In this document: positions 37,690-47,555 of the stretch, one piece after another
Numbering within the stretch: position 1 is the first letter of the stretch
Layout of the letters: each line of letters begins with the position of its first letter
Source: Cylicocyclus nassatus
Lineage: Eukaryota > Nematoda > Chromadorea > Rhabditida > Strongylidae
Direction: 5' to 3'
DNA length: 64,000 nt
NCBI GenBank assembly: GCA_958299035.1
Contig: CATQJL010000112.1
Coordinates: 42,908,833 to 42,972,832 of the forward strand
Program-made: the position numbers and the translations under genes
Notes under the pieces: generated by a model
The model's input: only the letters and a program-made list of their open reading frames with translations
What the model was told of the DNA's origin: nothing
Database searches by the model: none

Positions 37690-38289
37690 TTTTACTACTG
37701 GTGGTTCATCTTACAAAATTTCCTATGAGATTAATACGAAAGATCGAAGTTGAAGTGGTGCGAAGCTGATGCGCGTTCTTCTCGGCCCTTCTTCCCAACA
37801 ACTTCCATCAAATTTTCCTTTATGAAAACAGATTCGCAATTGATTCAGAAGCTCATTTCAGAAATTTACAGGTCTTCAAACAGCTGCTTCAAAAAAACGA
37901 AGCTCAATTGCATTCAATTTTTTTGGCCAAGAGCAAATTGCAAATGAATGCGCTCTTTTGAAGATACAGCTACTATACTTGTTGAAAACTCTCTATATTC
38001 TATACAGTTAATCATATTTTTCGAAAATTATTTTGATTGAGCGTCACATTGTCTCAAGAGAACAATGGTTCTATTTTTCAAATGTTTTATTGTGAAGAAT
38101 TCGATGGTGATGCTTCTCATTTCTGTAAGCTTGAAACTTGGCCATTCATCAACCCTTTTTGCAAAAGTATGTAGCTATTCCATACGAAAAGAATCAAAAG
38201 ATGTTTTGGAACTCTAGAGCCTACTACAAAAAGAATCTAGCTGACAACTTACAACCGCTCTATTGTGCTATAGATTACCATGTAATTTC
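37690..38289. other. AT-rich stretch between the receptor gene and the minisatellite
   Basis: Nothing recognised. Confidence 0.5.
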
Positions 38290-39545
38290 TCGAGTTATTT
38301 TCGTGCTAAAAATTAGTCTTTTAATCTATTGAGATATTTGATGCTGGAATTATCTTAGCTGTTCCGTGCTAGAAATCAGCTTTCAAATTTTTTGAGCTAC
38401 CTTTCCGGTAAGCTCCCTTCGTGCCAGAAATCAGAGTATGCAATTTCTTGAGTAAATTTGTGCAAGAATTCAGCGCATGATATCTTTTAGGTACTTTCGT
38501 GCCAGAAATGAGATTTCAAAAATTAGCATCAGATTTGCTGTAGCAATGAAATCTTTAGTTTCTTTTCGTGCTTGGAATCAGCGTTTTAATTTATGGATTA
38601 ACTTCTGTGCTTGAAAAAACGGTGCCTGAAGTTCTTTTTAGCTACTTCCGTGCGAAATCAGCGTATAAAGCTTGAGGTAATTCCCGGCCAAAATCAGTTT
38701 TTGATATATATCTGTCGAGCTATTTTCGTGCTAGTAATCAGCTCTCGAAATTTTTTGAGTTGTTTTCGGGCTAGAAATCAGCATTGCGAAATCTCTTTAG
38801 ATGCTCTATGTTAGAAATATTAATTGGGCTATTTCCGTGCTAGAAATTAGGTTTTGTGTCGATTCTTTAGCTTTATTTGCGTTAGATATTGGCGTTGGAA
38901 TCTTTTGAGCTCATTTCGTGCTGGAAGACAGTGTTTTGGATTTCTTGAGCTGTTCATGTGCTGGATCGCTTGAATCGCTCAAGCTAATTCTGTGCTAGAA
39001 ATCAGATTTTGATATCTCTTGAACTTCTTTGTATTGGAAACAATTTTTTAAAATTATGTAGTTGTTTTCTGTCTCGAAATCAGAATTTAGAATCTCTTTA
39101 GTCACTTTCATGTTGGAAATTCATTGCTTTTATGCTAGAAATTCAGTTAATTCCGTGCTCGAAACTAGCATTTGAAATTTTCTTTAACTTTTTCCGTGCT
39201 AGAAATCAGCGCTTCAATTTTGAGCTTTCTTGCAAGATTTCAAGTTTTGATCTTTGGAGCTTATTTCGTGCTGAAAAACAGTGTTTCAATCTCTTGAGCT
39301 GGTTTTTTGCTAGAAGCAAGTGTATTGAATCTTTTGAGCTAATTTCGGGCTAGAAATCAGATTCTGGTATCTCTTGTGCTTCTTTGCGATTGAAACCAGT
39401 CTTGAAATTATGTAGCTGTTTTCTGTCTCGGAATCGGAATTTTCTAGCTACTTTTACGCTAGGAATTGATCACTTTCGTCCTAAAATTAAGGATGGAAAT
39501 TTTTTGAGCTGTTTTAATGCTATATGTGTTAAAAATCAGCATTCA
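38290..39545. repeat. degenerate minisatellite, unit about 45-60 bp
   Basis: More than twenty diverged copies of a unit built around TTTCGTGCTAGAAATCAG followed by an AT-rich spacer and TTTTGAGCTA occur head to tail. Examples are near 38365, 38430, 38500, 38620, 38730, 38775, 38840, 39155, 39200 and 39340. Spacing varies because of indels. Short reading frames here are shadows of the repeat. Confidence 0.85.
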
Positions 39546-39591
39546 AAGAAATTTTAGGAAATCTTTAGAGTTACATTCGCGCTTGAAAGCT

Positions 39592-39745
39592 GTCCGCGCG
39601 GGGCGCGGAGAGTGCGCAAGGTGTATATTGCGGTCACCCCTCTTTCCCTGTGCACTCTCGCCGCCTGTTTTTTCTCTGCGCTTCTTCCGGTCATGAACTA
39701 TCTTCGATGGACGCAATAGGGTTGCTCTCCGTGCGCAGCGCGGAC
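39592..39745. repeat. GC-rich inverted-repeat element (154 bp)
   Basis: GTCCGCGCGGGGCGCGGAGAG at the left matches the inverse of CTCTCCGTGCGCAGCGCGGAC at the right with three mismatches. It is far GC-richer than the flanks. Probably a small MITE; no target duplication identified. Confidence 0.55.
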
Positions 39746-39943
39746 GGCCTATACCATGTGAAACAGCGTAGCCGAAAGAAGTACAGCACAAAAATGAGAT
39801 TCGATGTCAATCTTGGAGAAGCATTGTGTTTGAACACGTTTTTGGCCGGTTCAAGATATACGAACACCTTAATCAGAGCTGGCTTTGGCTTAGCGCTGGT
39901 GTTCAAACTTTCATTTAAGGCTGCGATCTATGGTCTGAGACTC

Positions 39944-40137
39944 CTACTATGTGCTGAACTTGATAAATTGTGAAAAAGGAAACTTTACTTTATTTTAATA
40001 GCTCGAAATGGCTCTGGACCAAGTCGGTGCAAAAATGCTTGTTTTCTCGAGAGTTTAGATCTTTATCTATCTCTACGGATAAAGAATGAAAGATCATTAC
40101 ATGTGCAGTTTAGCGCACAGAGAATATTCATGTAATC
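39944..40137. repeat. outer part of the left arm of an inverted-repeat element, split by the Penelope composite
   Basis: Contains AGCTCGAAATGGCTCTGGAC and CAAGTCGGTGC, found inverted at about 48,412-48,445. The similarity to the inverse of 48,300-48,500 is roughly 75% by eye. The arm resumes at 47917 on the other side of the composite, so this was one contiguous arm before the insertion. Confidence 0.75.
40126..40137. repeat. left 12-bp target-site duplication
   Basis: ATTCATGTAATC here is repeated exactly at 47917-47928, immediately outside the right end of the composite. Confidence 0.85.
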
Positions 40138-40453
40138 TTCAGTATTTGTTCTGTGCCGTACAGGTTTTTTATAGTAATACACTTTATTGCCTTACGTTTC
40201 GGCTACACGCCGTCATCAGAGGCCTGAAAGGTGTCAGTCACAAGGATGTCTGCTCTTGACCGCCAAACACCTCTTCCCACTTTCATATTCGATTCATCTA
40301 GTGTGGAAGAAGGAGGTTGGGCCATGACTTTCACTCACCAGTGTATTACCGATATTGCAGTGTGCAACCGCTTTAGACGAGCCCGTTCGACTGTGGTGAC
40401 ACAAGAATGAGCAGTGTGTATGTCACATAACTGCTTATATACGCTCAGACGAT
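40138..40453 (-). repeat. pseudo-LTR, outer left copy
   Basis: Trailing non-coding region of the minus-strand Penelope copy, repeated at 43148-43483 and inverted at 44555-44908 and 47556-47916. It contains a hammerhead-like motif. It lacks about 45 bases at its outer end compared with the right-hand copy, so it stops at CAAATACTGAA read on the minus strand. Confidence 0.8.
40195..40219 (-). ncRNA. hammerhead-ribozyme-like motif 1
   Basis: On the minus strand: CTGATGA, one C, the stem GGC-(GTGTA)-GCC, then GAAACG. This is the conserved core order of hammerhead ribozymes, which are known from Penelope-like pseudo-LTRs. The one unpaired base after CTGATGA is a departure from the textbook core. 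I could not define a cleavage site with certainty. Confidence 0.5.
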
Positions 40454-43195
40454 CTATAGCTCGCAAAATGGAAGATACGGCATGAGATCAGCGGTAATGG
40501 ATAACTGTTCATTCTTGCTGTTCATTTTGGGATCACGTGTAAGAATGAAAGACGCTTCCAAAGCCTTTCGCGCAGCTATTTGACTTTCATAGGCTAGTAT
40601 TGTGCACCTTATATCGTAATCCGTTCCTTCGTGCTCTACCTTTCTGTGTTTACCTAGTGGGCTCATCATGCTCTGTTTTCTTTTGCCAGTTAGATGTTCA
40701 TTCAAACGTACGCCCAATGGTCGGCCGGTCTCACCAATGTAATTGGCGGAACATTTCAAACAATGGATTTCGTAAACGACACCACATTTTGTGCAGTCTC
40801 CGATTTTTCCGTATGGGCAGATCGCGCAATCTCGTAAGTTACAAGCTTTGTCGTATAGTCTATTGCGGACTAGTTGTTTCTTTATGTTGTCGCGAGGAAT
40901 ATTTACTAGAATAACGTCATCCTCGAGATTTGCTTGTATCAGGCATCGCTTGATCGCCATAGTGACTTTTTCAGAGATAAAGGGCAGGCATAAAGGTACC
41001 TTGTTGGTGACCTGATCTTTTAGTTGCGCTGTTGCCTTTTTGTTTCGTCTGGGTCGTGTTGTATAACCATTGGATAATATTATATCGGCCGCCAGTTTTA
41101 GTGATTCATGCTTCTCAATCTCACCAGTACTGCTCTTCGCTGCCGTTTTCAACATATTGCGAATTACGGCACGTTTAACGGCTAGTGGGTGAGCGGATTG
41201 AGCGTGCAAGATTATGTTTTTGCTACTTTCTTTGCGGTACCATTTGGTGCATACTGAGCCATCTACAAACGTCATCTGCATGTTCAAGTAGGCCAACCAA
41301 CCGTTTCGAGGTTTCTCTCTTGTTAAACTTATGTACTTAGACTGTTGATTGAGTATTTTAAAACACTCGTCCATCTCGGACTGTGTTGTCGTGACAATGC
41401 AACAGTCGTCTATGTAACGACAGTACATAAGTGGGTCTCTGAGTAACACTGGGCGTTCTACCTTGCTCATGAAGCAAATGGCTAAAACGGGTGCCAATCG
41501 TTGACCCATCGACAAACCTCGTACTTGTGCGTAATACCGTCCTGACCATCTAAAAATATTGCAACACAAACATTCCTTGATTAGTGTCATGATGCGTGCC
41601 TTGCTAAGACCATACGTCGACATAGATCTGATGTGTTCATCTAACATCTCGAATAGTGCTTGCAAGGCATCTTCATTGGCTACGTTTGTATACAATGAAT
41701 TGACATCAAATGACTCAAATGTGCAGGCTTGACTAAATTTCGTTTGCCGCAGAAGCTCAAGGAAGTGGTTTGTGTTGGTCAGGTGTGCCGGTACTTTGTT
41801 CAGCAGTTGGCTGACGATTTTGTTGAGGAACCAGGAGATTCGATCCGTTGGTCCATTGGTGCAGCTGATAATAGGTCTTATTTTGTAGGTCTCAGCGGTC
41901 ATTGAATGCATATCCGTCAAAGAAAGTTTGTGCGTTTTTATTAAGCTATAGAAAACAGGACATGATGGTGTTTCTAATTTGAGCCGACTAAGAAACTTTT
42001 CGTGCAGACCCGCTTCCTTCCCTACTACCGTCCATATGTGATTCAACCGTTTGCCTTGTGAAAGAAACTCTTTTTCACTAGCGGTTCTGTAGATGGTCTG
42101 ATCTGATAGGTGTAGCTCAACGATTTCGCGATCAAGGGTTTGGGGCATAACGACAAATTCTCCCCCTTTGTCACTCACTGAAAGCCGGATAGTGCCATTT
42201 GTTGTTAGCTCCCTCAACTCGTTAAAGCCTTGTTGTTGTGCGCGCGTTAAGTTAAACGTTTTGATGTTTCTATTTTCATTGAGAACATTCAAAATTCCCA
42301 GTGATAAAATTCGAAACTTGGTATCCGCAACTATGCAAGGCTCTGGTTCTTTGTAAAAGGAGGATGGAAATGGCACAGTTGGTAACATTCTTCTACTAGG
42401 ATTATCAGCGGGTTGCATGGGTTGTGTTTGACTATCATGCCTTAGCTTTACTCGGAGCTGATCTCTCAAGCGTTGCAACGAACCCAAAACATTGCGGTAG
42501 GTTTTCGCGTTGATGTTTTGTGTAGGTGCAAAGGAAGGTCCTAAGCTCAGAAAATCAATGGCATTAGACGAGATCTGAGCGTTACCTAGTACCGTGACTC
42601 TAGCCGTTCTTTGGTTTGATAAGGTGTTCTGTTGCACCACTGAACTGGTTAACAACTGGTGGTCTTTCGTCATCGCCAAACTCTGCCTACCTTCACTCGA
42701 GAGTCTCTCGAATTTCTTACAAAGCGAGGTTTTGATGTTAGACCGCAAAGAGGTGCAAATCTGCTTTGACTCGCTTTCAATCCTCTTCCATTCAGTATCA
42801 CTCAAAAATCGACGACAGGAATTTTCTTTTGCTTCGCATTTCAGAAGATTGGAATATAGCACGCGTTGCTTCTCTTTGACCACTATCTTGAGGATGTTCA
42901 TGTACAGTCCACGCACTCTTGGGTGATCTTCTGATAAGCCGCATGTTGTTCCCAATTTTTTGTTCGTGATAAAATGTGGAAGCGTTTTAGTCGACAAGCA
43001 TCTCTTGAGGAATGTGAGCTGCTGACGGGTGACCACAACCTTTTGGCGGAGCGCTAACGCTTCACGCACCAATAAGGACAGGTTCGGCTTTACATTTGAG
43101 ATTATCTTGAAAGTCCTTTTATCTTGAAACCTGGGCATTTGAAAGATAACTTCAGTATTTGTTCTGTGCCGTACAGGTTTTTTATAGTAATACAC
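40454..43195 (-). CDS. Penelope-like element polyprotein: reverse transcriptase with C-terminal GIY-YIG endonuclease (copy A)
   Basis: 913 codons, no internal stop. Reverse-transcriptase motifs in order: SDKGGEFVVM (341-350), FYSLIKTHK (415-423), RPIISCTNGPTDRISWFLNKI region (440-460), SFDVNSLYTNV (495-505), GLSMGQRLAPV (560-570), catalytic RYIDD (593-597) and YLNMQM (636-641). A Cys cluster (785, 790, 793, 801, 804) precedes the GIY-YIG nuclease: GVVYEI (805-810), YIGET (819-823), catalytic Arg 830 and Glu 833. The protein would nick target DNA and copy its RNA by target-primed reverse transcription. The first ~30 codons lie in the pseudo-LTR repeat, so the true start may be a later Met. By eye it is identical to copy B at protein level, so either it moved recently or the arms were duplicated or mis-assembled. 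Confidence 0.93.
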   Translation of the reverse strand: MYYYKKPVRHRTNTEVIFQMPRFQDKRTFKIISNVKPNLSLLVREALALRQKVVVTRQQLTFLKRCLSTKTLPHFITNKKLGTTCGLSEDHPRVRGLYMNILKIVVKEKQRVLYSNLLKCEAKENSCRRFLSDTEWKRIESESKQICTSLRSNIKTSLCKKFERLSSEGRQSLAMTKDHQLLTSSVVQQNTLSNQRTARVTVLGNAQISSNAIDFLSLGPSFAPTQNINAKTYRNVLGSLQRLRDQLRVKLRHDSQTQPMQPADNPSRRMLPTVPFPSSFYKEPEPCIVADTKFRILSLGILNVLNENRNIKTFNLTRAQQQGFNELRELTTNGTIRLSVSDKGGEFVVMPQTLDREIVELHLSDQTIYRTASEKEFLSQGKRLNHIWTVVGKEAGLHEKFLSRLKLETPSCPVFYSLIKTHKLSLTDMHSMTAETYKIRPIISCTNGPTDRISWFLNKIVSQLLNKVPAHLTNTNHFLELLRQTKFSQACTFESFDVNSLYTNVANEDALQALFEMLDEHIRSMSTYGLSKARIMTLIKECLCCNIFRWSGRYYAQVRGLSMGQRLAPVLAICFMSKVERPVLLRDPLMYCRYIDDCCIVTTTQSEMDECFKILNQQSKYISLTREKPRNGWLAYLNMQMTFVDGSVCTKWYRKESSKNIILHAQSAHPLAVKRAVIRNMLKTAAKSSTGEIEKHESLKLAADIILSNGYTTRPRRNKKATAQLKDQVTNKVPLCLPFISEKVTMAIKRCLIQANLEDDVILVNIPRDNIKKQLVRNRLYDKACNLRDCAICPYGKIGDCTKCGVVYEIHCLKCSANYIGETGRPLGVRLNEHLTGKRKQSMMSPLGKHRKVEHEGTDYDIRCTILAYESQIAARKALEASFILTRDPKMNSKNEQLSITADLMPYLPFCEL

Positions 43196-43483
43196 TTTAT
43201 TGCCTTACGTTTCGGCTACACGCCGTCATCAGAGGCCTGAAAGGTGTCAGTCACAAGGATGTCTGCTCTTGACCGCCAAACACCTCTTCCCACTTTCATA
43301 TTCGATTCATCTAGTGTGGAAGAAGGAGGTTGCGCCATGACTTTCACTCACCAGTGTATTACCGATATTGCAGTGTGCAACCGCTTTAGACGAGCCCGTT
43401 CGACTGTGGTGACACAAGAATGAGCAGTGTGTATGTCACATAACTGCTTATATACGCTCAGACGATCTATAGCTCGCAAATTG
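43148..43483 (-). repeat. pseudo-LTR, inner left copy
   Basis: Same repeat as 40138-40453, with GGTTGCGCC where the outer copy has GGTTGGGCC and AAATTGG in place of AAAATGG near its inner edge. It overlaps the start of the copy A frame and holds a hammerhead-like motif. Confidence 0.8.
43208..43232 (-). ncRNA. hammerhead-ribozyme-like motif 2
   Basis: Same 25-base core as motif 1, on the minus strand, just upstream of the copy A frame. This is the position expected for 5' processing of the element RNA. Confidence 0.5.
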
Positions 43484-43660
43484 GAAGATACGGCATGAGA
43501 TCAGCGGTAATGGATAACTGTTCATTCTTGCTGTTCATTTTGGGATCACGTGTAAGAATGAAAGACGCTTCCAAAGCCTTTCGCGCAGCTATTTGACTTT
43601 CATAGGCTAGTATTGTGCACCTTATATCGTAATCCGTTCCTTCGTGCTCTACCTTTCTGT
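43484..43660 (-). pseudogene. 5'-truncated Penelope copy (C-terminal GIY-YIG end, minus strand)
   Basis: Matches the last ~60 codons of copy A and then stops at an inverted junction near 43660, where plus-strand reverse-transcriptase sequence begins. The stop codon is retained. Confidence 0.8.
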
Positions 43661-43885
43661 ACTGTCGTTACATAGACGACTGTTGCATTGTCACGACAAC
43701 ACAGTCCGAGATGGACGAGTGTTTTAAAATACTCAATCAACAGTCTAAGTACATAAGTTTAACAAGAGAGAAACTTCGAAACGGTTGGTTGGCCTACTTG
43801 AACATGCAGATGACGTTTGTAGATGGCTCAGTATGCACCAAATGGTACCGCAAAGAAAGTAGCAAAAACATAATCTTGCACGCTC

Positions 43886-43911
43886 AGTACTCTGCGTTGA
43901 TACCACTGCTT
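43886..43911. other. 26 bases matching a cDNA-amplification (SMART-type) adapter, likely artefact
   Basis: The bases from AGTACTCTGCG to CCACTGCTT are the reverse complement of a widely used SMART PCR primer. They replace the Penelope sequence expected after CACGCTCA and abut the N run. I recognise the adapter from memory. Confidence 0.8.
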
Positions 43912-44411
43912 NNNNNNNNNNNNNNNNNNNNNNNNNNNNNNNNNNNNNNNNNNNNNNNNNNNNNNNNNNNNNNNNNNNNNNNNNNNNNNNNNNNNNNNNN
44001 NNNNNNNNNNNNNNNNNNNNNNNNNNNNNNNNNNNNNNNNNNNNNNNNNNNNNNNNNNNNNNNNNNNNNNNNNNNNNNNNNNNNNNNNNNNNNNNNNNNN
44101 NNNNNNNNNNNNNNNNNNNNNNNNNNNNNNNNNNNNNNNNNNNNNNNNNNNNNNNNNNNNNNNNNNNNNNNNNNNNNNNNNNNNNNNNNNNNNNNNNNNN
44201 NNNNNNNNNNNNNNNNNNNNNNNNNNNNNNNNNNNNNNNNNNNNNNNNNNNNNNNNNNNNNNNNNNNNNNNNNNNNNNNNNNNNNNNNNNNNNNNNNNNN
44301 NNNNNNNNNNNNNNNNNNNNNNNNNNNNNNNNNNNNNNNNNNNNNNNNNNNNNNNNNNNNNNNNNNNNNNNNNNNNNNNNNNNNNNNNNNNNNNNNNNNN
44401 NNNNNNNNNNN
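43912..44411. other. assembly gap of exactly 500 N
   Basis: Undetermined bases. By comparison with copy B the missing stretch should be about 0.6 kb of Penelope coding sequence (positions equivalent to roughly 46,812-47,422), if the structure is as drawn. Confidence 0.98.
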
Positions 44412-44554
44412 AAGTCAAATAGCTGCGCGAAAGGCTTTGGAAGCGTCTTTCATTCTTACACGTGATCCCAAAATGAACAGCAAGAATGAACAGTTATCCA
44501 TTACCGCTGATCTCATGCCGTATCTTCCATTTTGCGAGCTATTTCGTCTGAGCG

Positions 44555-44908
44555 TATATAAGCAGTTATGTGACATACACACTGCTCATTCTTGTGTCAC
44601 CACAGTCGAACGGGCTCGTCTAAAGCGGTTGCACACTGCAATATCGGTAATACACTGGTGAGTGAAAGTCATGGCGCAACCTCCTTCTTCCACACTAGAT
44701 GAATCGAATATGAAAGTGGGAAGAGGTGTTTGGCGGTCAAGAGCAGACATCCTTGTGACTGACACCTTTCAGGCCTCTGATGACGGCGTGTAGCCGAAAC
44801 GTAAGGCAATAAAGTGTATTACTATAAAAAACCTGTACGGCACAGAACAAATACTGAAGTTATCTTTCAAATGCCCAGGTTTCAAGATAAAAGGACTTTC
44901 AAGATAAT
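44555..44908 (+). repeat. pseudo-LTR, inner right copy
   Basis: Inverse of the minus-strand copies; leads directly into the copy B frame. It shares the GCGC variant (ATGGCGCAACC) with the inner left copy, whereas both outer copies have ATGGCCCAACC. The two halves of the composite are therefore mirror images even at variant positions. Confidence 0.8.
44777..44801 (+). ncRNA. hammerhead-ribozyme-like motif 3
   Basis: CTGATGA at 44777-44783, GGC/GCC stem with a GTGTA loop, GAAAC at 44796-44800. It lies 12 bases before the first ATG of copy B. Confidence 0.5.
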
Positions 44909-47555
44909 CTCAAATGTAAAGCCGAACCTGTCCTTATTGGTGCGTGAAGCGTTAGCGCTCCGCCAAAAGGTTGTGGTCACCCGTCAGCAGCTCACATTCC
45001 TCAAGAGATGCTTGTCGACTAAAACGCTTCCACATTTTATCACGAACAAAAAATTGGGAACAACATGCGGCTTATCAGAAGATCACCCAAGAGTGCGTGG
45101 ACTGTACATGAACATCCTCAAGATAGTGGTCAAAGAGAAGCAACGCGTGCTATATTCCAATCTTCTGAAATGCGAAGCAAAAGAAAATTCCTGTCGTCGA
45201 TTTTTGAGTGATACTGAATGGAAGAGGATTGAAAGCGAGTCAAAGCAGATTTGCACCTCTTTGCGGTCTAACATCAAAACCTCGCTTTGTAAGAAATTCG
45301 AGAGACTCTCGAGTGAAGGTAGGCAGAGTTTGGCGATGACGAAAGACCACCAGTTGTTAACCAGTTCAGTGGTGCAACAGAACACCTTATCAAACCAAAG
45401 AACGGCTAGAGTCACGGTACTAGGTAACGCTCAGATCTCGTCTAATGCCATTGATTTTCTGAGCTTAGGACCTTCCTTTGCACCTACACAAAACATCAAC
45501 GCGAAAACCTACCGCAATGTTTTGGGTTCGTTGCAACGCTTGAGAGATCAGCTCCGAGTAAAGCTAAGGCATGATAGTCAAACACAACCCATGCAACCCG
45601 CTGATAATCCTAGTAGAAGAATGTTACCAACTGTGCCATTTCCATCCTCCTTTTACAAAGAACCAGAGCCTTGCATAGTTGCGGATACCAAGTTTCGAAT
45701 TTTATCACTGGGAATTTTGAATGTTCTCAATGAAAATAGAAACATCAAAACGTTTAACTTAACGCGCGCACAACAACAAGGCTTTAACGAGTTGAGGGAG
45801 CTAACAACAAATGGCACTATCCGGCTTTCAGTGAGTGACAAAGGGGGAGAATTTGTCGTTATGCCCCAAACCCTTGATCGCGAAATCGTTGAGCTACACC
45901 TATCAGATCAGACCATCTACAGAACCGCTAGTGAAAAAGAGTTTCTTTCACAAGGCAAACGGTTGAATCACATATGGACGGTAGTAGGGAAGGAAGCGGG
46001 TCTGCACGAAAAGTTTCTTAGTCGGCTCAAATTAGAAACACCATCATGTCCTGTTTTCTATAGCTTAATAAAAACGCACAAACTTTCTTTGACGGATATG
46101 CATTCAATGACCGCTGAGACCTACAAAATAAGACCTATTATCAGCTGCACCAATGGACCAACGGATCGAATCTCCTGGTTCCTCAACAAAATCGTCAGCC
46201 AACTGCTGAACAAAGTACCGGCACACCTGACCAACACAAACCACTTCCTTGAGCTTCTGCGGCAAACGAAATTTAGTCAAGCCTGCACATTTGAGTCATT
46301 TGATGTCAATTCATTGTATACAAACGTAGCCAATGAAGATGCCTTGCAAGCACTATTCGAGATGTTAGATGAACACATCAGATCTATGTCGACGTATGGT
46401 CTTAGCAAGGCACGCATCATGACACTAATCAAGGAATGTTTGTGTTGCAATATTTTTAGATGGTCAGGACGGTATTACGCACAAGTACGAGGTTTGTCGA
46501 TGGGTCAACGATTGGCACCCGTTTTAGCCATTTGCTTCATGAGCAAGGTAGAACGCCCAGTGTTACTCAGAGACCCACTTATGTACTGTCGTTACATAGA
46601 CGACTGTTGCATTGTCACGACAACACAGTCCGAGATGGACGAGTGTTTTAAAATACTCAATCAACAGTCTAAGTACATAAGTTTAACAAGAGAGAAACCT
46701 CGAAACGGTTGGTTGGCCTACTTGAACATGCAGATGACGTTTGTAGATGGCTCAGTATGCACCAAATGGTACCGCAAAGAAAGTAGCAAAAACATAATCT
46801 TGCACGCTCAATCCGCTCACCCACTAGCCGTTAAACGTGCCGTAATTCGCAATATGTTGAAAACGGCAGCGAAGAGCAGTACTGGTGAGATTGAGAAGCA
46901 TGAATCACTAAAACTGGCGGCCGATATAATATTATCCAATGGTTATACAACACGACCCAGACGAAACAAAAAGGCAACAGCGCAACTAAAAGATCAGGTC
47001 ACCAACAAGGTACCTTTATGCCTGCCCTTTATCTCTGAAAAAGTCACTATGGCGATCAAGCGATGCCTGATACAAGCAAATCTCGAGGATGACGTTATTC
47101 TAGTAAATATTCCTCGCGACAACATAAAGAAACAACTAGTCCGCAATAGACTATACGACAAAGCTTGTAACTTACGAGATTGCGCGATCTGCCCATACGG
47201 AAAAATCGGAGACTGCACAAAATGTGGTGTCGTTTACGAAATCCATTGTTTGAAATGTTCCGCCAATTACATTGGTGAGACCGGCCGACCATTGGGCGTA
47301 CGTTTGAATGAACATCTAACTGGCAAAAGAAAACAGAGCATGATGAGCCCACTAGGTAAACACAGAAAGGTAGAGCACGAAGGAACGGATTACGATATAA
47401 GGTGCACAATACTAGCCTATGAAAGTCAAATAGCTGCGCGAAAGGCTTTGGAAGCGTCTTTCATTCTTACACGTGATCCCAAAATGAACAGCAAGAATGA
47501 ACAGTTATCCATTACCGCTGATCTCATGCCGTATCTTCCATTTTGCGAGCTATAG
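44814..47555 (+). CDS. Penelope-like element polyprotein: reverse transcriptase with C-terminal GIY-YIG endonuclease (copy B)
   Basis: 913 codons, the same translation as copy A as far as I can compare by eye, with all catalytic motifs intact: RYIDD 593-597; GVVYEI 805-810; YIGET 819-823. The 5' start lies in the pseudo-LTR 12 bases after the hammerhead-like core. The frame ends TAG in GAGCTATAG. A single uninterrupted frame in both copies suggests recent activity, which fits the perfect 12-bp target duplication. Expression would depend on a promoter in the tandem pseudo-LTR, which is not identifiable by eye. Confidence 0.93.
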   Translation: MYYYKKPVRHRTNTEVIFQMPRFQDKRTFKIISNVKPNLSLLVREALALRQKVVVTRQQLTFLKRCLSTKTLPHFITNKKLGTTCGLSEDHPRVRGLYMNILKIVVKEKQRVLYSNLLKCEAKENSCRRFLSDTEWKRIESESKQICTSLRSNIKTSLCKKFERLSSEGRQSLAMTKDHQLLTSSVVQQNTLSNQRTARVTVLGNAQISSNAIDFLSLGPSFAPTQNINAKTYRNVLGSLQRLRDQLRVKLRHDSQTQPMQPADNPSRRMLPTVPFPSSFYKEPEPCIVADTKFRILSLGILNVLNENRNIKTFNLTRAQQQGFNELRELTTNGTIRLSVSDKGGEFVVMPQTLDREIVELHLSDQTIYRTASEKEFLSQGKRLNHIWTVVGKEAGLHEKFLSRLKLETPSCPVFYSLIKTHKLSLTDMHSMTAETYKIRPIISCTNGPTDRISWFLNKIVSQLLNKVPAHLTNTNHFLELLRQTKFSQACTFESFDVNSLYTNVANEDALQALFEMLDEHIRSMSTYGLSKARIMTLIKECLCCNIFRWSGRYYAQVRGLSMGQRLAPVLAICFMSKVERPVLLRDPLMYCRYIDDCCIVTTTQSEMDECFKILNQQSKYISLTREKPRNGWLAYLNMQMTFVDGSVCTKWYRKESSKNIILHAQSAHPLAVKRAVIRNMLKTAAKSSTGEIEKHESLKLAADIILSNGYTTRPRRNKKATAQLKDQVTNKVPLCLPFISEKVTMAIKRCLIQANLEDDVILVNIPRDNIKKQLVRNRLYDKACNLRDCAICPYGKIGDCTKCGVVYEIHCLKCSANYIGETGRPLGVRLNEHLTGKRKQSMMSPLGKHRKVEHEGTDYDIRCTILAYESQIAARKALEASFILTRDPKMNSKNEQLSITADLMPYLPFCEL

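Larger units (their letters stand above)
43661..44554 (+). pseudogene. 5'-truncated Penelope copy, plus strand, interrupted by an assembly gap
   Basis: 43661-43885 encodes the RT segment from the YIDD motif to ILHAQ, with one Pro-to-Leu change against copy B. Then come adapter-like bases, 500 N, and from 44412 the GIY-YIG C-terminus. The usual stop is lost: GAGCTATAGATCG of the intact copies is GAGCTATTTCG here, so the frame runs on into the pseudo-LTR. Confidence 0.75.

Noticed and set aside
38290..39545. Direct repeats considered as a CRISPR-like array
   Set aside because: Units are diverged, spacing is irregular and the sequence is eukaryotic; it is a minisatellite.
42594..42926. 110-codon frame antisense to the Penelope ORF, repeated at 45083-45415
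   Set aside because: It occurs in both copies only because the sense ORF does; no domain.
43828..44418. 196-codon minus-strand frame in the gap
   Set aside because: Consists almost wholly of N.
43711..44661. 316-codon open frame across the N gap
   Set aside because: Most of it is undetermined bases. The real parts are a truncated Penelope copy that has lost its stop, not an independent gene.
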